A stretch of 64,000 nucleotides of DNA from Blautia sp. OF03-15BH (lineage in GTDB: Bacteria; Bacillota; Clostridia; Lachnospirales; Lachnospiraceae), in assembly GCF_003463065.1 (NCBI RefSeq), contig NZ_QSCM01000007.1, positions 91,827-155,826 of the forward strand, given 5' to 3'. Of the stretch, positions 42,744 to 51,440 are shown piece by piece. The position numbers and the translations under genes were made by a program. Numbering within the stretch: the stretch's first letter is position 1; each line of letters opens with the position of its first letter. The notes below the pieces were generated by a model. That model saw nothing but the letters and a program-made list of their open reading frames with translations. It did no database searches and was not told where the DNA came from.

Positions 42744-43490
42744 TTATAAAAACCCCTTTTCGCGGAAATCCAGGAACAATTTTTCCAATGCTTCCGGGTC
42801 ATCGGAGACTTTCTGAAGCTCATCAAAGCGTTTCTCACGGAGCAGCAGCCGGTTGACGGAGCACATCGCAGAGATGCCACGGGAGTCTTCCGGAGAAAAA
42901 AGAGGGTGTTTTGCGAATAAGGCTTTCAGTTCCCGTTCCCGAAGCACTTCTTCCAGAAGAGGGGCGGCAGAAGCGAGAATCGGAAAATGCCGGCTCAGGA
43001 GTGGAAGCTCAGAAGCCTGGCGGACCAGAAGAAAGAGCGAAAAGGCATAGAGATTGGGAAAAGCTGGCAGTACGGGCTGGAGAGCGGAAAGATTCAGACT
43101 GCGGCAGGAAAGGGACGGACCGGAAGAAGTGAAATTTCCATAGAAAAAGGGATTTTTCTGATCCGGTTCCTGAAAAAGAAAAAAGATACGGAGAAATTTT
43201 TCCGGAAAACCGGGTTGTGGAGAGGAAAAAGGAAGAGGAGAAGCAAAAGAAGCAGAGCGGGAAAAGAACGGGATGATCTCCAGAAGAAAGAACTCTCCGG
43301 AATCGGTCCGTACCCGAAGGCAGAAGCCGTTTTCGCAGAGGCTTCCGGGATACCAGACGGCAGATAACAGCCGTTCCGGGGGCAGACCGGTCAGTGCGGC
43401 GGCGAGAAGCTTTCGGGCGGCAGGGTATTTTTTGAAAAAAGAGAAAAAAAGAGCAGGCTGAAAGACCCAGCTGGAGAAACGTGCGGACAT
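42744..43490 (-). CDS. Hypothetical protein, possibly a degenerate Rpn/PD-(D/E)XK-type protein
   Basis: A 248-residue protein starting at an ATG seven bases after a perfect GGAGG. The central segment FCLRVRTDSGEFFLLEI is reminiscent of the nuclease core of Rpn-type proteins (DIRVxxxDGxxxxIEMQ), but the catalytic Q/K is not evident. The C-terminus (ELKALFAKHPLF...EALEKLFLDFREKGFL) resembles the helical end of such clostridial proteins. The composition is unusually rich in Phe, Ser and Leu. The longer 442-codon frame upstream is not supported. Confidence 0.45.
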   Translation of the reverse strand: MSARFSSWVFQPALFFSFFKKYPAARKLLAAALTGLPPERLLSAVWYPGSLCENGFCLRVRTDSGEFFLLEIIPFFSRSASFASPLPFSSPQPGFPEKFLRIFFLFQEPDQKNPFFYGNFTSSGPSLSCRSLNLSALQPVLPAFPNLYAFSLFLLVRQASELPLLSRHFPILASAAPLLEEVLRERELKALFAKHPLFSPEDSRGISAMCSVNRLLLREKRFDELQKVSDDPEALEKLFLDFREKGFL

Positions 43491-43730
43491 AAAAAAACCT
43501 CCGGGAAGAAAAAGGGATAACAAGCAAAAAGAGACGTTGCCCAATAAAATAGGCTGTGCTAGAATAAACGGGATGATGTAAAAGCAGACAAATCCAAAGA
43601 ACTGAAATGAAATTTCCATTATCATATCAGAAAAAAGGAAAACTGTCAATCTGTAATCCTTCAAAACTACAGAAAATCCATGAAAAAATGAAGGAACAGT
43701 TTGCAAAGACATCCATTGGAGGAAACGTAC

Positions 43731-43922
43731 ATGCAGAAGAAGAAAACAACCGGCAGCTGTGAAAGCTGCACCTATTATGCTTACGATGAAGACTATGAGT
43801 GTTACATCTGTGAGATGGATCTGGATGAGGACGAGCTGGTGCGCTTTCTCTCCGACACCCATTATGACTGTCCTTACTACCGGAATGGCGACGAATATCT
43901 GGTAGTCAGGAAGCAGATCTGA
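43731..43922 (+). CDS. DUF6472-type small cysteine-rich protein
   Basis: A 63-residue protein with CESCTYY, YECYICEMDLDEDE and YDCPYY, giving five cysteines in a likely zinc-binding knuckle. I recognise it as the short DUF6472-type family of clostridia; its function is unknown. TTGGAGG stands 9 bases before the ATG. It is followed 16 bases later by a cyclophilin gene on the same strand, so it is probably the first gene of that operon. Confidence 0.75.
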   Translation: MQKKKTTGSCESCTYYAYDEDYECYICEMDLDEDELVRFLSDTHYDCPYYRNGDEYLVVRKQI

Positions 43923-43938
43923 TGAAAGGAGAATTATC

Positions 43939-44577
43939 ATGAAGAACAACAAAAAAACAACAGGCATCATCGCAGGGCTCCTGCTCCTGATCGTTGTCCT
44001 GGTGGCAGCGGTCATCGCCCTGTTTGCCGTTCGCGGTAAAAAGGAGAGTACAGAAGGCAGCACAGAAACCATCGATACGGCAGGAAAACACCATATCGAG
44101 ATCCAGGTGAAGGATTACGGCACCATCAAGGCAGAGCTGGACGGGGATGCCGCTCCGATCACAGTGGCCAATTTCCTGAAACTGGCTGAGAGCGGTTTTT
44201 ACGACGGACTGACCTTCCACCGCATCATCGACGGCTTCATGATCCAGGGCGGAGATCCCAAAGGAAACGGAACCGGAGGAGCAGATAAGACCATCAAGGG
44301 TGAGTTTTCACAAAACGGTGTGGAAAACAAGCTCTCTCATGTAAGAGGAACCCTTTCCATGGCACGTTCACAGGATATGGACAGCGCCAGCTCCCAGTTT
44401 TTCATTGTCCAGAGTGACTGTACTTACCTGGACGGCCAGTATGCTGCCTTTGGAACCGTGACGGAAGGGATGGAACTGGTGGACAAGATCTGCAAAGACA
44501 CGCCGGTACAGGATAACAACGGAACCGTCAGTGCCGCTGATCAGCCGGTGATCGAGAGTATCAAAGTGATCGACTGA
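43939..44577 (+). CDS. Cyclophilin-type peptidyl-prolyl isomerase, membrane-anchored
   Basis: A 212-residue protein. A single N-terminal membrane helix (about 9-32) is followed by a Ser/Thr/Glu linker and the cyclophilin domain from about residue 50. Signature motifs are FHRIIDGFMIQGGDPKGNGTGG, with the catalytic arginine and glutamine, then SMARSQDMDSASSQFFI and FGTVTEGMELVDKI. The usual tryptophan-loop is shortened. It would act outside the membrane on secreted proteins. AAAGGAG precedes the ATG. Confidence 0.92.
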   Translation: MKNNKKTTGIIAGLLLLIVVLVAAVIALFAVRGKKESTEGSTETIDTAGKHHIEIQVKDYGTIKAELDGDAAPITVANFLKLAESGFYDGLTFHRIIDGFMIQGGDPKGNGTGGADKTIKGEFSQNGVENKLSHVRGTLSMARSQDMDSASSQFFIVQSDCTYLDGQYAAFGTVTEGMELVDKICKDTPVQDNNGTVSAADQPVIESIKVID

Positions 44578-44579
44578 TC

Positions 44580-45131
44580 ATGAAACAGAAAGAATTTATG
44601 CTGGGTGATATCCCTGTCACCATGGAACGGCGGAAGGTGAAAAATCTGAACCTCTATGTGCAGCCGCCGGAAGGCCGTGTTCTGGCAACGCTTCCCTGGC
44701 ACATGCGGGAAGACGAGGCGGTCCGCTTCATCCGGAGCAAGGAAAGCTGGATCCGCCATGCCCGGGAAAAGATAAAAGAGCGGGAGCAGTCCGCGGAAAC
44801 CCCGCTTCCTTATACGGAGGAAGAGATCAGCGCATTGAAACATACCGTTCTTCGCCTGGCAGAATACTGGGAGCCCATTATGAAAGTCCACTGCACCGGC
44901 TGGCAGCTGCGGGAGATGAAGACCCGCTGGGGAAGCTGTACGGTGGAAACCGGGAAGATCCGGCTGAATGCAAGGCTTGCCCGAAAACCGGAGACCTGCG
45001 TGGAATACGTTCTGGTCCACGAACTCTGCCATCTTCTGGAACCCAGCCACAATGCCCGTTTTCATCGGCTGATGGACGGATTTCTGCCGGACTGGCAGGC
45101 GAGAAAGCTGCTTTTAAATCAAAAAGAATAA
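44580..45131 (+). CDS. YgjP/SprT-like metallopeptidase (M48-related, DUF45)
   Basis: A 183-residue protein with the zinc motif HELCHLLEPSHNARFH near the C-terminus and the DUF45 signature MKTRWGSCTVETGKIRLN. It starts two bases after the cyclophilin stop, so it is translationally coupled. Family members associate with type I restriction or stand alone; the biochemical role is unclear. Length is slightly below the usual 220-240. Confidence 0.85.
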   Translation: MKQKEFMLGDIPVTMERRKVKNLNLYVQPPEGRVLATLPWHMREDEAVRFIRSKESWIRHAREKIKEREQSAETPLPYTEEEISALKHTVLRLAEYWEPIMKVHCTGWQLREMKTRWGSCTVETGKIRLNARLARKPETCVEYVLVHELCHLLEPSHNARFHRLMDGFLPDWQARKLLLNQKE

Positions 45132-45221
45132 AAAAACGTAGATCCGGAGATACTTTCCTTGTCTGTAACTGTTCAGCAGCTTCACAGGCTGCAATATTCT
45201 GCAGGAAAGAAGGAATGTTCC

Positions 45222-45653
45222 ATGACAACAGAGATCGATCTTTTAAACACGATTCACGAGTATGCGGACATGGGGCTGGACGGGCTGAACCAGGTGATCC
45301 CCCTCTCCTCGGATCCGTCCTTTACCAGAGAGCTTCAGCATCAGAAAAGTGACTATGAAGAAGCCTTGAAGAAAAGCGAAGAGCTTCTGGAAGAACGCCA
45401 TGTTTCCCGGGGAAAAGAAGCCGGCCCCGTGGCGAAAATGATGAGCACAGTCATGACACGGGCCAAAAACCTGGTGGATCCGTCCACGTCCAGGCTGGCA
45501 GAAATGGTCTTTCAGGGAAACAACATGGGGATCACCGAGCTCACCAAAGGCATCAATGATTACCACGGAGAGGATAAAGTGGTTTTAAGCTTTGCCGAAA
45601 AACAGCTGAAACAGGAAGAACATCACGCAGAAACCATGAAGAAGTACCTTTGA
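45222..45653 (+). CDS. Small helical protein, ferritin-like/DUF2383-type
   Basis: A 143-residue, mostly helical acidic protein. Leu/Glu-rich heptad-like stretches and an ending rich in EEHHAETMKKYL suggest a four-helix bundle like PA2169/DUF2383 proteins. I am not sure of the family. AAGGAA stands 6 bases before this ATG; the longer frame begins without a site. It sits downstream of the cyclophilin-peptidase pair and has its own terminator. Confidence 0.6.
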   Translation: MTTEIDLLNTIHEYADMGLDGLNQVIPLSSDPSFTRELQHQKSDYEEALKKSEELLEERHVSRGKEAGPVAKMMSTVMTRAKNLVDPSTSRLAEMVFQGNNMGITELTKGINDYHGEDKVVLSFAEKQLKQEEHHAETMKKYL

Positions 45654-45659
45654 TGCACA

Positions 45660-45688
45660 CCCCGCCCCAACAGGCGGGGATTTTTTTC
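45660..45688 (+). terminator. Terminator before the jet operon
   Basis: A 7-bp GC stem (45660-45666 with 45673-45679) followed by ATTTTTTT. Confidence 0.85.
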
Positions 45689-45718
45689 TTGAAGAAAAGC
45701 TTTTGCTTATGATATACT
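45689..45718 (+). promoter_or_regulatory. jetABC promoter
   Basis: TTGAAG (45689-45694) and TATACT (45713-45718), 18 bases apart, lie immediately after the preceding terminator. Confidence 0.5.
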
Positions 45719-45798
45719 TGCACGAGATGACGATCCCTCCTTTTCGTATGGAAACGGGGGGATATTGTGAGTTTGACCCAGATAAGGAGTTTTTATAT

Positions 45799-47205
45799 AT
45801 GAATCTATTCGACACGCTCCCCGGCAGCTTTTTCAACTGTCTGGCCAGCGGGAGCAGCAACCGCATCTATGCGGACTGCCTGCTTCTCATCTATCACGAA
45901 TATGACCGGGAGATCACTTACCGGATCCCGAGAAGTCAGGTCCGGGATGCCCTGGCCGTCTATCTGATGGAGCACCAGATCGAGCATCTGGAAGAAGAAC
46001 CGGAGGAAAATACAAACTATAATGAGCTTGCCAACGGTGTGATCCGCCGCTTCTGCTCGCGGGAAGTGGGCTGGCTGGAAGAAGACATTGACGATGCCAC
46101 GTATGAAAAACACATCATCATGACAGAGCAGGGCGTTCTTCTCTCCGAGTTTCTCCAGCAGCTGATGAAACCGGAACGGGAGGAATTTTCCAGCTATATT
46201 TTCAATGTCTATAACATTCTGAAGGATCCGGACCAATGGGAGGACGATCCCTATATCAACGGTCTCAGGGCGGTTTACCGCAATGCCAAACTTCTTTCCA
46301 AAGCTCTGAAACGCCTGGCTACATTTATCAAAAAGATCATCGAGCGGATGGTCCAGGAAGAGACTATGGAGAGTCTGACGGAAAATATCCTGGAGTACTG
46401 CGAGGGCGATTTTATCAAAGAATATGCCCGTCTGACCAAGCAGCAGAACATCCATATTTACCGTTCCTATATCCGTCTTCGCCTGGAAGAAATCCAGAAT
46501 GATGCCGCTCTTCTGGAAAAAATGGCTGATGGCTGCAGCCTGGAGGAGAACCGGAGCAAGGAAGAAAGCCGGGCTCAGGTTCAGGATATGCTCCATACGA
46601 TCCGCCAGTTTTTTACGGAGGATTACGATGAGATCATGCGTGATATCAAGCACAAGATCACCGTCTACCTTCAGCTGGCGATCGGAAGAGCCCGTTTTAT
46701 CCGGAACAGGAGCCGGGATATCCGGGGAAATGTCGAGCAGACCATCCGGATCCTGACGGAGGAAATGGATGATCTGGGCTGGAAGGATGACCTTCCGGAG
46801 GAAATGAATCCGCTGTTTGATCTGGAGAGCAATGAATTCCTGGATCTGGATTCCATCCGCTATCCGCGGAAAAACCAGCGGATCGCCAAAGCTTCCCAGG
46901 TGGAAGTGGAGGATATGACAGAGGAGGACATCGAGCGGGCACGGCTGGCGCAGGAGCGTGAGGCAGAAAACCCCTATTCCAAGGAAAAAATGAAATCCTA
47001 TGTGGAACAGGTCATGGGAAGCCGGAAGGAGCTTTCCAGTGATGATCTTCCACTGGACAGCAAAAACGAACTGCTCAGTGCACTTTCCGCCGTGGCCTAC
47101 GGTAAGGAAAATGGCTTTGAGATCCGGGTGGAAGAGGGCTATATGGAACTGCAGCAGATGCTGATCCGGCGATTTACCATAGAAAAAGAGGAGAACAACG
47201 AATGA
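45799..47205 (+). CDS. jetA: JetA-like (MksF-type kleisin) subunit of an SMC complex
   Basis: A 468-residue protein of the Wadjet JetA family (DUF5716), the kleisin that bridges the SMC heads. The N-terminal winged-helix region begins MNLFDTLPGSFFNCLASGSS. A helical middle (KLLSKALKRLATFIKKIIER) and an acidic C-terminal third follow. AAGGAG lies 9 bases before this ATG; an upstream in-frame ATG at 45703 precedes the promoter -10. The stop overlaps the jetB start. In Wadjet it forms JetABC, which extrudes plasmid DNA. Confidence 0.82.
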   Translation: MNLFDTLPGSFFNCLASGSSNRIYADCLLLIYHEYDREITYRIPRSQVRDALAVYLMEHQIEHLEEEPEENTNYNELANGVIRRFCSREVGWLEEDIDDATYEKHIIMTEQGVLLSEFLQQLMKPEREEFSSYIFNVYNILKDPDQWEDDPYINGLRAVYRNAKLLSKALKRLATFIKKIIERMVQEETMESLTENILEYCEGDFIKEYARLTKQQNIHIYRSYIRLRLEEIQNDAALLEKMADGCSLEENRSKEESRAQVQDMLHTIRQFFTEDYDEIMRDIKHKITVYLQLAIGRARFIRNRSRDIRGNVEQTIRILTEEMDDLGWKDDLPEEMNPLFDLESNEFLDLDSIRYPRKNQRIAKASQVEVEDMTEEDIERARLAQEREAENPYSKEKMKSYVEQVMGSRKELSSDDLPLDSKNELLSALSAVAYGKENGFEIRVEEGYMELQQMLIRRFTIEKEENNE

Positions 47206-47873
47206 ATATAGAAGAATTCTGGGAGAACTTTACCTCTTCTGAGAAGGATCTGTTTCAGAAAAGCTGCAGAAGACTTCTGAAACAGACCTTTATTGTCCGT
47301 GACCGGGACGAGGAGAGTAAGCGTGCCTACTATTTTATTTCCAAAAATCCGGAGCCCTTTTCCGTCTATCTGGGCTACATCGGCTTTGATGTACTGACGG
47401 ACCGCGAGAACGGTGTGGTCATGCTCCGGAACTGCCGGGATATGGGGGAAAACGGCCGGCTCCAGATCAATCATGTAGCCCTAAAAAAGATGGAAAGCGT
47501 GGTGCTTTGCTGCCTCTGGGCCATGTATGCGGACCGGATCCGCGCGGGAAGCCTTTCCAAAAATATCACAGTTACACTGACGGACCTTCGCTTTGAACTG
47601 GAAAAATACAAGGTGAAGGATCAGATTGACAAGAGCACGATGACGGCCATTCTGTCTCTTTTTTCCAGATATCAGCTCTTACAGGTGGTGGGCAGGATCG
47701 GTGACGATGACTGCCGGATCTGCCTTCTGCCCTCCATGCAGTTTGCTCTGGATCCCGATGAATTCCAGAACTTTGTAAATACGGCAGAAAAGCGGATGCA
47801 GGAACGGTGGAACGAGACAGAAAGCGAAATGGATGAGGAGGAGCAGGATGCAGACACAGACACCGATGAATAG
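47202..47873 (+). CDS. jetB: JetB-like (MksE-type KITE) subunit
   Basis: A 223-residue DUF4194 protein, the KITE subunit that binds the kleisin. YYFISKNPEPFSVYLGYIGF and LSLFSRYQLLQVVG are typical of the family. The C-terminal 25 residues are strongly acidic (ETESEMDEEEQDADTDTDE). It overlaps jetA by four bases, and jetC begins inside its last codons. Its role would be to gate DNA in the SMC complex. Confidence 0.85.
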   Translation: MNIEEFWENFTSSEKDLFQKSCRRLLKQTFIVRDRDEESKRAYYFISKNPEPFSVYLGYIGFDVLTDRENGVVMLRNCRDMGENGRLQINHVALKKMESVVLCCLWAMYADRIRAGSLSKNITVTLTDLRFELEKYKVKDQIDKSTMTAILSLFSRYQLLQVVGRIGDDDCRICLLPSMQFALDPDEFQNFVNTAEKRMQERWNETESEMDEEEQDADTDTDE

Positions 47874-50800
47874 GAAATCAGCGACCAGACTGCTTCTGGT
47901 ACAATGGTCCCGTTTTCAGAATGTTTCCGTAAAACTGGAAGGTTCCACTCTTTTTACCGGTATCAACGGAAGCGGAAAATCCACGATCCTGGATGCCGTG
48001 ACCTACCTGATCACGGGAAACACCCAGTTTAACAAAGCGGCAAAGGACAGAGACCGTACGGTGCTTGGCTATGTCCGCGGCGATACCAAGAGCAATGGCA
48101 CGGCCAGATACCTCCGTTCTGGAGAGGTCATCAGCTACGTGGCAATGGAGTTTGATGACCCGGTGGCCGGAGCCCCCCTGGTGGTGGGCGTCTGCATCGA
48201 ATCGCCCAATGAGACGGCAAAACCGGCCAGCAGCTGGTTTATCCTGCCGGAAACGACGCTGGATCAGATCAATTTTGCCCGCCGGGAAGGAAATATGCTC
48301 TGGATCACGCCGAAAAATGAACTGACCGTCCGCGGGGAGCGCTTAAAAGGAAATGCCTTCCTTGGAAGAGAGCGGGGAACAGAGCAGGTGATCCGTGCGC
48401 TCGGCCTTCGCTGCGGCGTCAGCAAATACCGCGGAAAGCTGTTGAAAATGATGGCCTTCCATCCGGAAAATAACATTGACCAGTTTATCCAGGAATGTGT
48501 ACTGGAACCTGGAAAAATCGAATCCCTGAGTGAACTCCGGGAACAGCGTCAGCAGTTCGAACGGCTGCAGGATGTGTATGTGCGCCTGAGCGAAGGAAAG
48601 AGCCAGCTGGAGGTCATTGAGAAACGAAGCCAGGATTATGAGAAAAAGAAACGCACCCTTCATATCCGGGAACTGCTTCTCAGCTATCAGGATCTGCAGG
48701 TGCTGGAGCAGGAAGAAAAGGAAGTCCAGAGCCGGAAGTCGGTTCTGGAGGAACAGCTGAAGGATCTGGAAAAGCGTCAGACCGAGCTGGAAGAGGCACA
48801 GAAAACAGCCCAGGAGCGTCTTCGTATCGCAGAAAACAGCGCCGTTTTTCAGGATATGAAGGAAACCATGGATTCCCTGCAGCGTCAGATCGATGCCGCC
48901 GCCGTGGAAAGCCGTGTCTGGGAGCAGCGTCTGAAAGAGCTGGTGGCGCTGGAACAGAAGCTCACAGAGCTTGGCATTCTTCTTCGGAGAGATCTTCCGC
49001 TGGAAACAGAAGAGCAGAAGGCGTTGAGCCGGCTTTCCGGCATGGAGATGGATACGGAGACCAAGATTTCCGTTTTTCAGAAATACGGAGAAAAGGTAGA
49101 CCAGCAGGATACGCTTTACGAGCAGAAGAAGATCCACCTGCAGGATCAGATCCGGGCCAGAGAGAAAGAAATGGCGGAGATCACGGAGAAGATCAGAAAA
49201 CTGGAAGCCAACTGTCTGGTCTTCCCGCCGGAGATCGAGCGTGCCAGAAAGCTGATCCGCCAGGAACTGAAAAATCAGGGCATCGATACGGAGGTCTTTA
49301 TTTTTGCAGAGCTCGTACAGGAAGTGGTGGATCCGGAATGGCGGAGGGCGGTGGAGACCTTCCTTGGCAGAAAGCGCTTTTATCTGATTGTGGATGGCGC
49401 ATACTGCGGCAAGGCCATGCGGGTCCTGAAGGAGAAGAAGCTTTATTCTGCCAACGTAGTCCTCACGGATAAGCTTCCGGAGAGCGAAGTGAAAAAAGGC
49501 TCGGCTGCGGAAATTTTAAAGATCCCCAATGTCTATGCCAGACGGTATGCCAATTCGCTTTTGAACGGGATCCATCTTTGTGAGGATCTGGATGAGCTTC
49601 ATGATTATCCGAAGGGCGGTCTCACCAGAGATGGCATGCTGGCAAAAAGCTATGCCGTCTCTCCGATGGATCTTTCCGGAACAGAGCTCTGTCTCGGAGA
49701 GGATGCGATCCGCCTTCAGCTGGAGCAGACGAAGGAGGAACGCCGGGGGAAAGAGACTCTTCAGAGAAAGGACAAGGATGCCCTTGCGCGTATCCTGGAC
49801 TGCCGCCGTCAGATCGTCGGGATCGACTGGGATCCCGGTCATTACGAATTCAGTGCGGCGGAATCACTGGAAAAGAGTAAGAAAACGAAGCGGAAGCTGG
49901 AAGCGGATCTTCAGGCGATCCGTGACAATCCGGATTTTACAGCGGTCTTAAAGGAGCAGGAAGCGGCCCGGGAGCAGGCGAAGGACGCCAATGCGGCCGT
50001 GACGGAAAATTCCCTGAAAATGGGAAAATGCGGAAACTCCATCGAGGGTTACAGCAAGGAGCTTACCGGTATCCGGGAGTCGATCGCATTGAAAAAGCAG
50101 GATTATGAGGAAAAATGCGATCTCCATCTGGAATTGAAGACACCGATGCTGGAAGAGTATGAGAAGCTCCGGAAAAAGAAAGACGGGGCGCTCAAGGTAC
50201 TTACGCAGAGAAGTGTGGATAACTCGAAGAGCGATGTCAAAGAGTGTGAAAAACTTCTGGAAAGCGCCCAGCTGGAGTACTGCCGTCTTTCGGAGCTGGA
50301 TATCAATCAGCGGGGCGTGGGATATATCGCGTTTTACCGGGAAGAGTACCGGAATCTGGCTCATGTGAAGATCGAAGAGGCCAGACAGCGGCTGAGTGAG
50401 CAGGCGGAGAAGCTGGAGAGTGCTTTCATGAATGATTTCGTAGCGGAGATCGATGAGTCTGTCCGGGATGCAAAGCGGGAAATGGAAGCAATCAACCGGG
50501 AATTGAAGCAGATTCCTTTTGGAAGCGATACGTACCGCTTTGTCATGAAGGAGCGGCCGGACCGTTCTATTTTCTTCCGGATCTGCCGGAAGCTGCAGGA
50601 TTATATGAGTTCTGCGGAGGCTTATATGAATTCCGGACGGGACGATGAAGAGATGGAGCATGACATCAAGGAGTTTATGAACATCATTTTATCCGAGGAG
50701 GATGAGCAGGAATATACGGATTACCGCCGGTATTTTTCCTACGATATGGAGATCGTGAGCCGGCAGGGCGATCAGGAGATCGTGGCCAATCTGTCGAAGA

Positions 50801-51108
50801 AGCAGGGTTCCGCCAGCAACGGTGAGAAGCAGACGCCGTATTTTATCATTCTGGCGGCCAGTCTTTTGCAGTGTTATCCGAAGAACAGCTGCTGTGCACG
50901 GCTGGCATTCATTGATGAGGCGTTTTCCGCTCTTTCCCGTGAGCGGATCGAGCAGATGGTGAAATACTTTGAAGAAAATGATTTTCAGGTCTTTTATGCG
51001 GCTCCCCCGGAGAAGATCAGCAGCATCGGAGCGTTTATCCAGTCTACGGTGAGCCTGGTGTGTACCGGAAGGTATACGAATGCAGTGGAAGGGTTGGTAA
51101 AAGAATAA
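47848..51108 (+). CDS. jetC: JetC-like (MksB/MukB-type) SMC ATPase
   Basis: A 1,086-residue SMC-like ATPase. Walker A is GINGSGKST at about residues 37-45. Two long coiled-coil stretches (about 230-370 and 640-830) surround a hinge-like region. The signature is SASNGEKQTPYFI near residue 985, and Walker B is LAFIDEAFSAL near 1,015. GGAGGAG stands before the ATG at 47848, within jetB. In Wadjet, JetC-driven loop extrusion feeds DNA to the JetD nuclease, which is not encoded here. Confidence 0.85.
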   Translation: MQTQTPMNRKSATRLLLVQWSRFQNVSVKLEGSTLFTGINGSGKSTILDAVTYLITGNTQFNKAAKDRDRTVLGYVRGDTKSNGTARYLRSGEVISYVAMEFDDPVAGAPLVVGVCIESPNETAKPASSWFILPETTLDQINFARREGNMLWITPKNELTVRGERLKGNAFLGRERGTEQVIRALGLRCGVSKYRGKLLKMMAFHPENNIDQFIQECVLEPGKIESLSELREQRQQFERLQDVYVRLSEGKSQLEVIEKRSQDYEKKKRTLHIRELLLSYQDLQVLEQEEKEVQSRKSVLEEQLKDLEKRQTELEEAQKTAQERLRIAENSAVFQDMKETMDSLQRQIDAAAVESRVWEQRLKELVALEQKLTELGILLRRDLPLETEEQKALSRLSGMEMDTETKISVFQKYGEKVDQQDTLYEQKKIHLQDQIRAREKEMAEITEKIRKLEANCLVFPPEIERARKLIRQELKNQGIDTEVFIFAELVQEVVDPEWRRAVETFLGRKRFYLIVDGAYCGKAMRVLKEKKLYSANVVLTDKLPESEVKKGSAAEILKIPNVYARRYANSLLNGIHLCEDLDELHDYPKGGLTRDGMLAKSYAVSPMDLSGTELCLGEDAIRLQLEQTKEERRGKETLQRKDKDALARILDCRRQIVGIDWDPGHYEFSAAESLEKSKKTKRKLEADLQAIRDNPDFTAVLKEQEAAREQAKDANAAVTENSLKMGKCGNSIEGYSKELTGIRESIALKKQDYEEKCDLHLELKTPMLEEYEKLRKKKDGALKVLTQRSVDNSKSDVKECEKLLESAQLEYCRLSELDINQRGVGYIAFYREEYRNLAHVKIEEARQRLSEQAEKLESAFMNDFVAEIDESVRDAKREMEAINRELKQIPFGSDTYRFVMKERPDRSIFFRICRKLQDYMSSAEAYMNSGRDDEEMEHDIKEFMNIILSEEDEQEYTDYRRYFSYDMEIVSRQGDQEIVANLSKKQGSASNGEKQTPYFIILAASLLQCYPKNSCCARLAFIDEAFSALSRERIEQMVKYFEENDFQVFYAAPPEKISSIGAFIQSTVSLVCTGRYTNAVEGLVKE

Positions 51109-51122
51109 ATGGCTTCGAGGAC

Positions 51123-51323
51123 GCGCCGCCTGGCATTCCGTCCGATTTTCCGTTGCGGCAGGGCGAAATTCTAAGGCTTGCCAAAATCTGCTAAAAACAT
51201 TCGCAAAAATCCAGAACTCGCTTCGCTCAGACAATGGATTTTTGCTCATAACGCAGATTTCAGCGAGCCAAGAATTTCTGCTCTGCCGCCACAGGAAAAA
51301 CGGGCGGAAGCGCCAGGCGGCGC
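51123..51323. repeat. 201-bp near-perfect inverted repeat
   Basis: Two arms of about 90 bases (51123-51212 and 51233-51323) pair with few mismatches. The outer 12 bases (GCGCCGCCTGGC and complement) are perfect, and long matched blocks run inward (GAAATTCT, AAATCTGC, AAAAATCCA). The 20-base centre itself holds CGCTTCG-type symmetry. No frame is present. It could be a MITE-like element, an RNA hairpin ending jetC, or both. Confidence 0.85.
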
Positions 51324-51369
51324 TGTGTTATGTATAAGCCTTAAATCTTAAAAAAATATAAAAATTTCG

Positions 51370-51398
51370 TTGACGAATGATGTCAGAAAAGGTATTCT
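51370..51398 (+). promoter_or_regulatory. uraA promoter
   Basis: TTGACG (51370-51375) and TATTCT (51393-51398) with 17-base spacing, 42 bases before the ATG. The leader is too short for an attenuator. Confidence 0.6.
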
Positions 51399-51440
51399 TG
51401 TAAAGATAGAATAAATTAAAATATCTTGAGGAGGCACACT

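Noticed and set aside
43491..44072. N-terminal extension of the leftward hypothetical protein to 442 codons
   Set aside because: The extension is antisense to the cyclophilin and DUF6472 genes, and a perfect ribosome-binding site marks the internal start at 43490.
51109..51440. A jetD gene or fragment after jetC
   Set aside because: The gap is filled by a non-coding inverted repeat; no Toprim-like frame exists on either strand.
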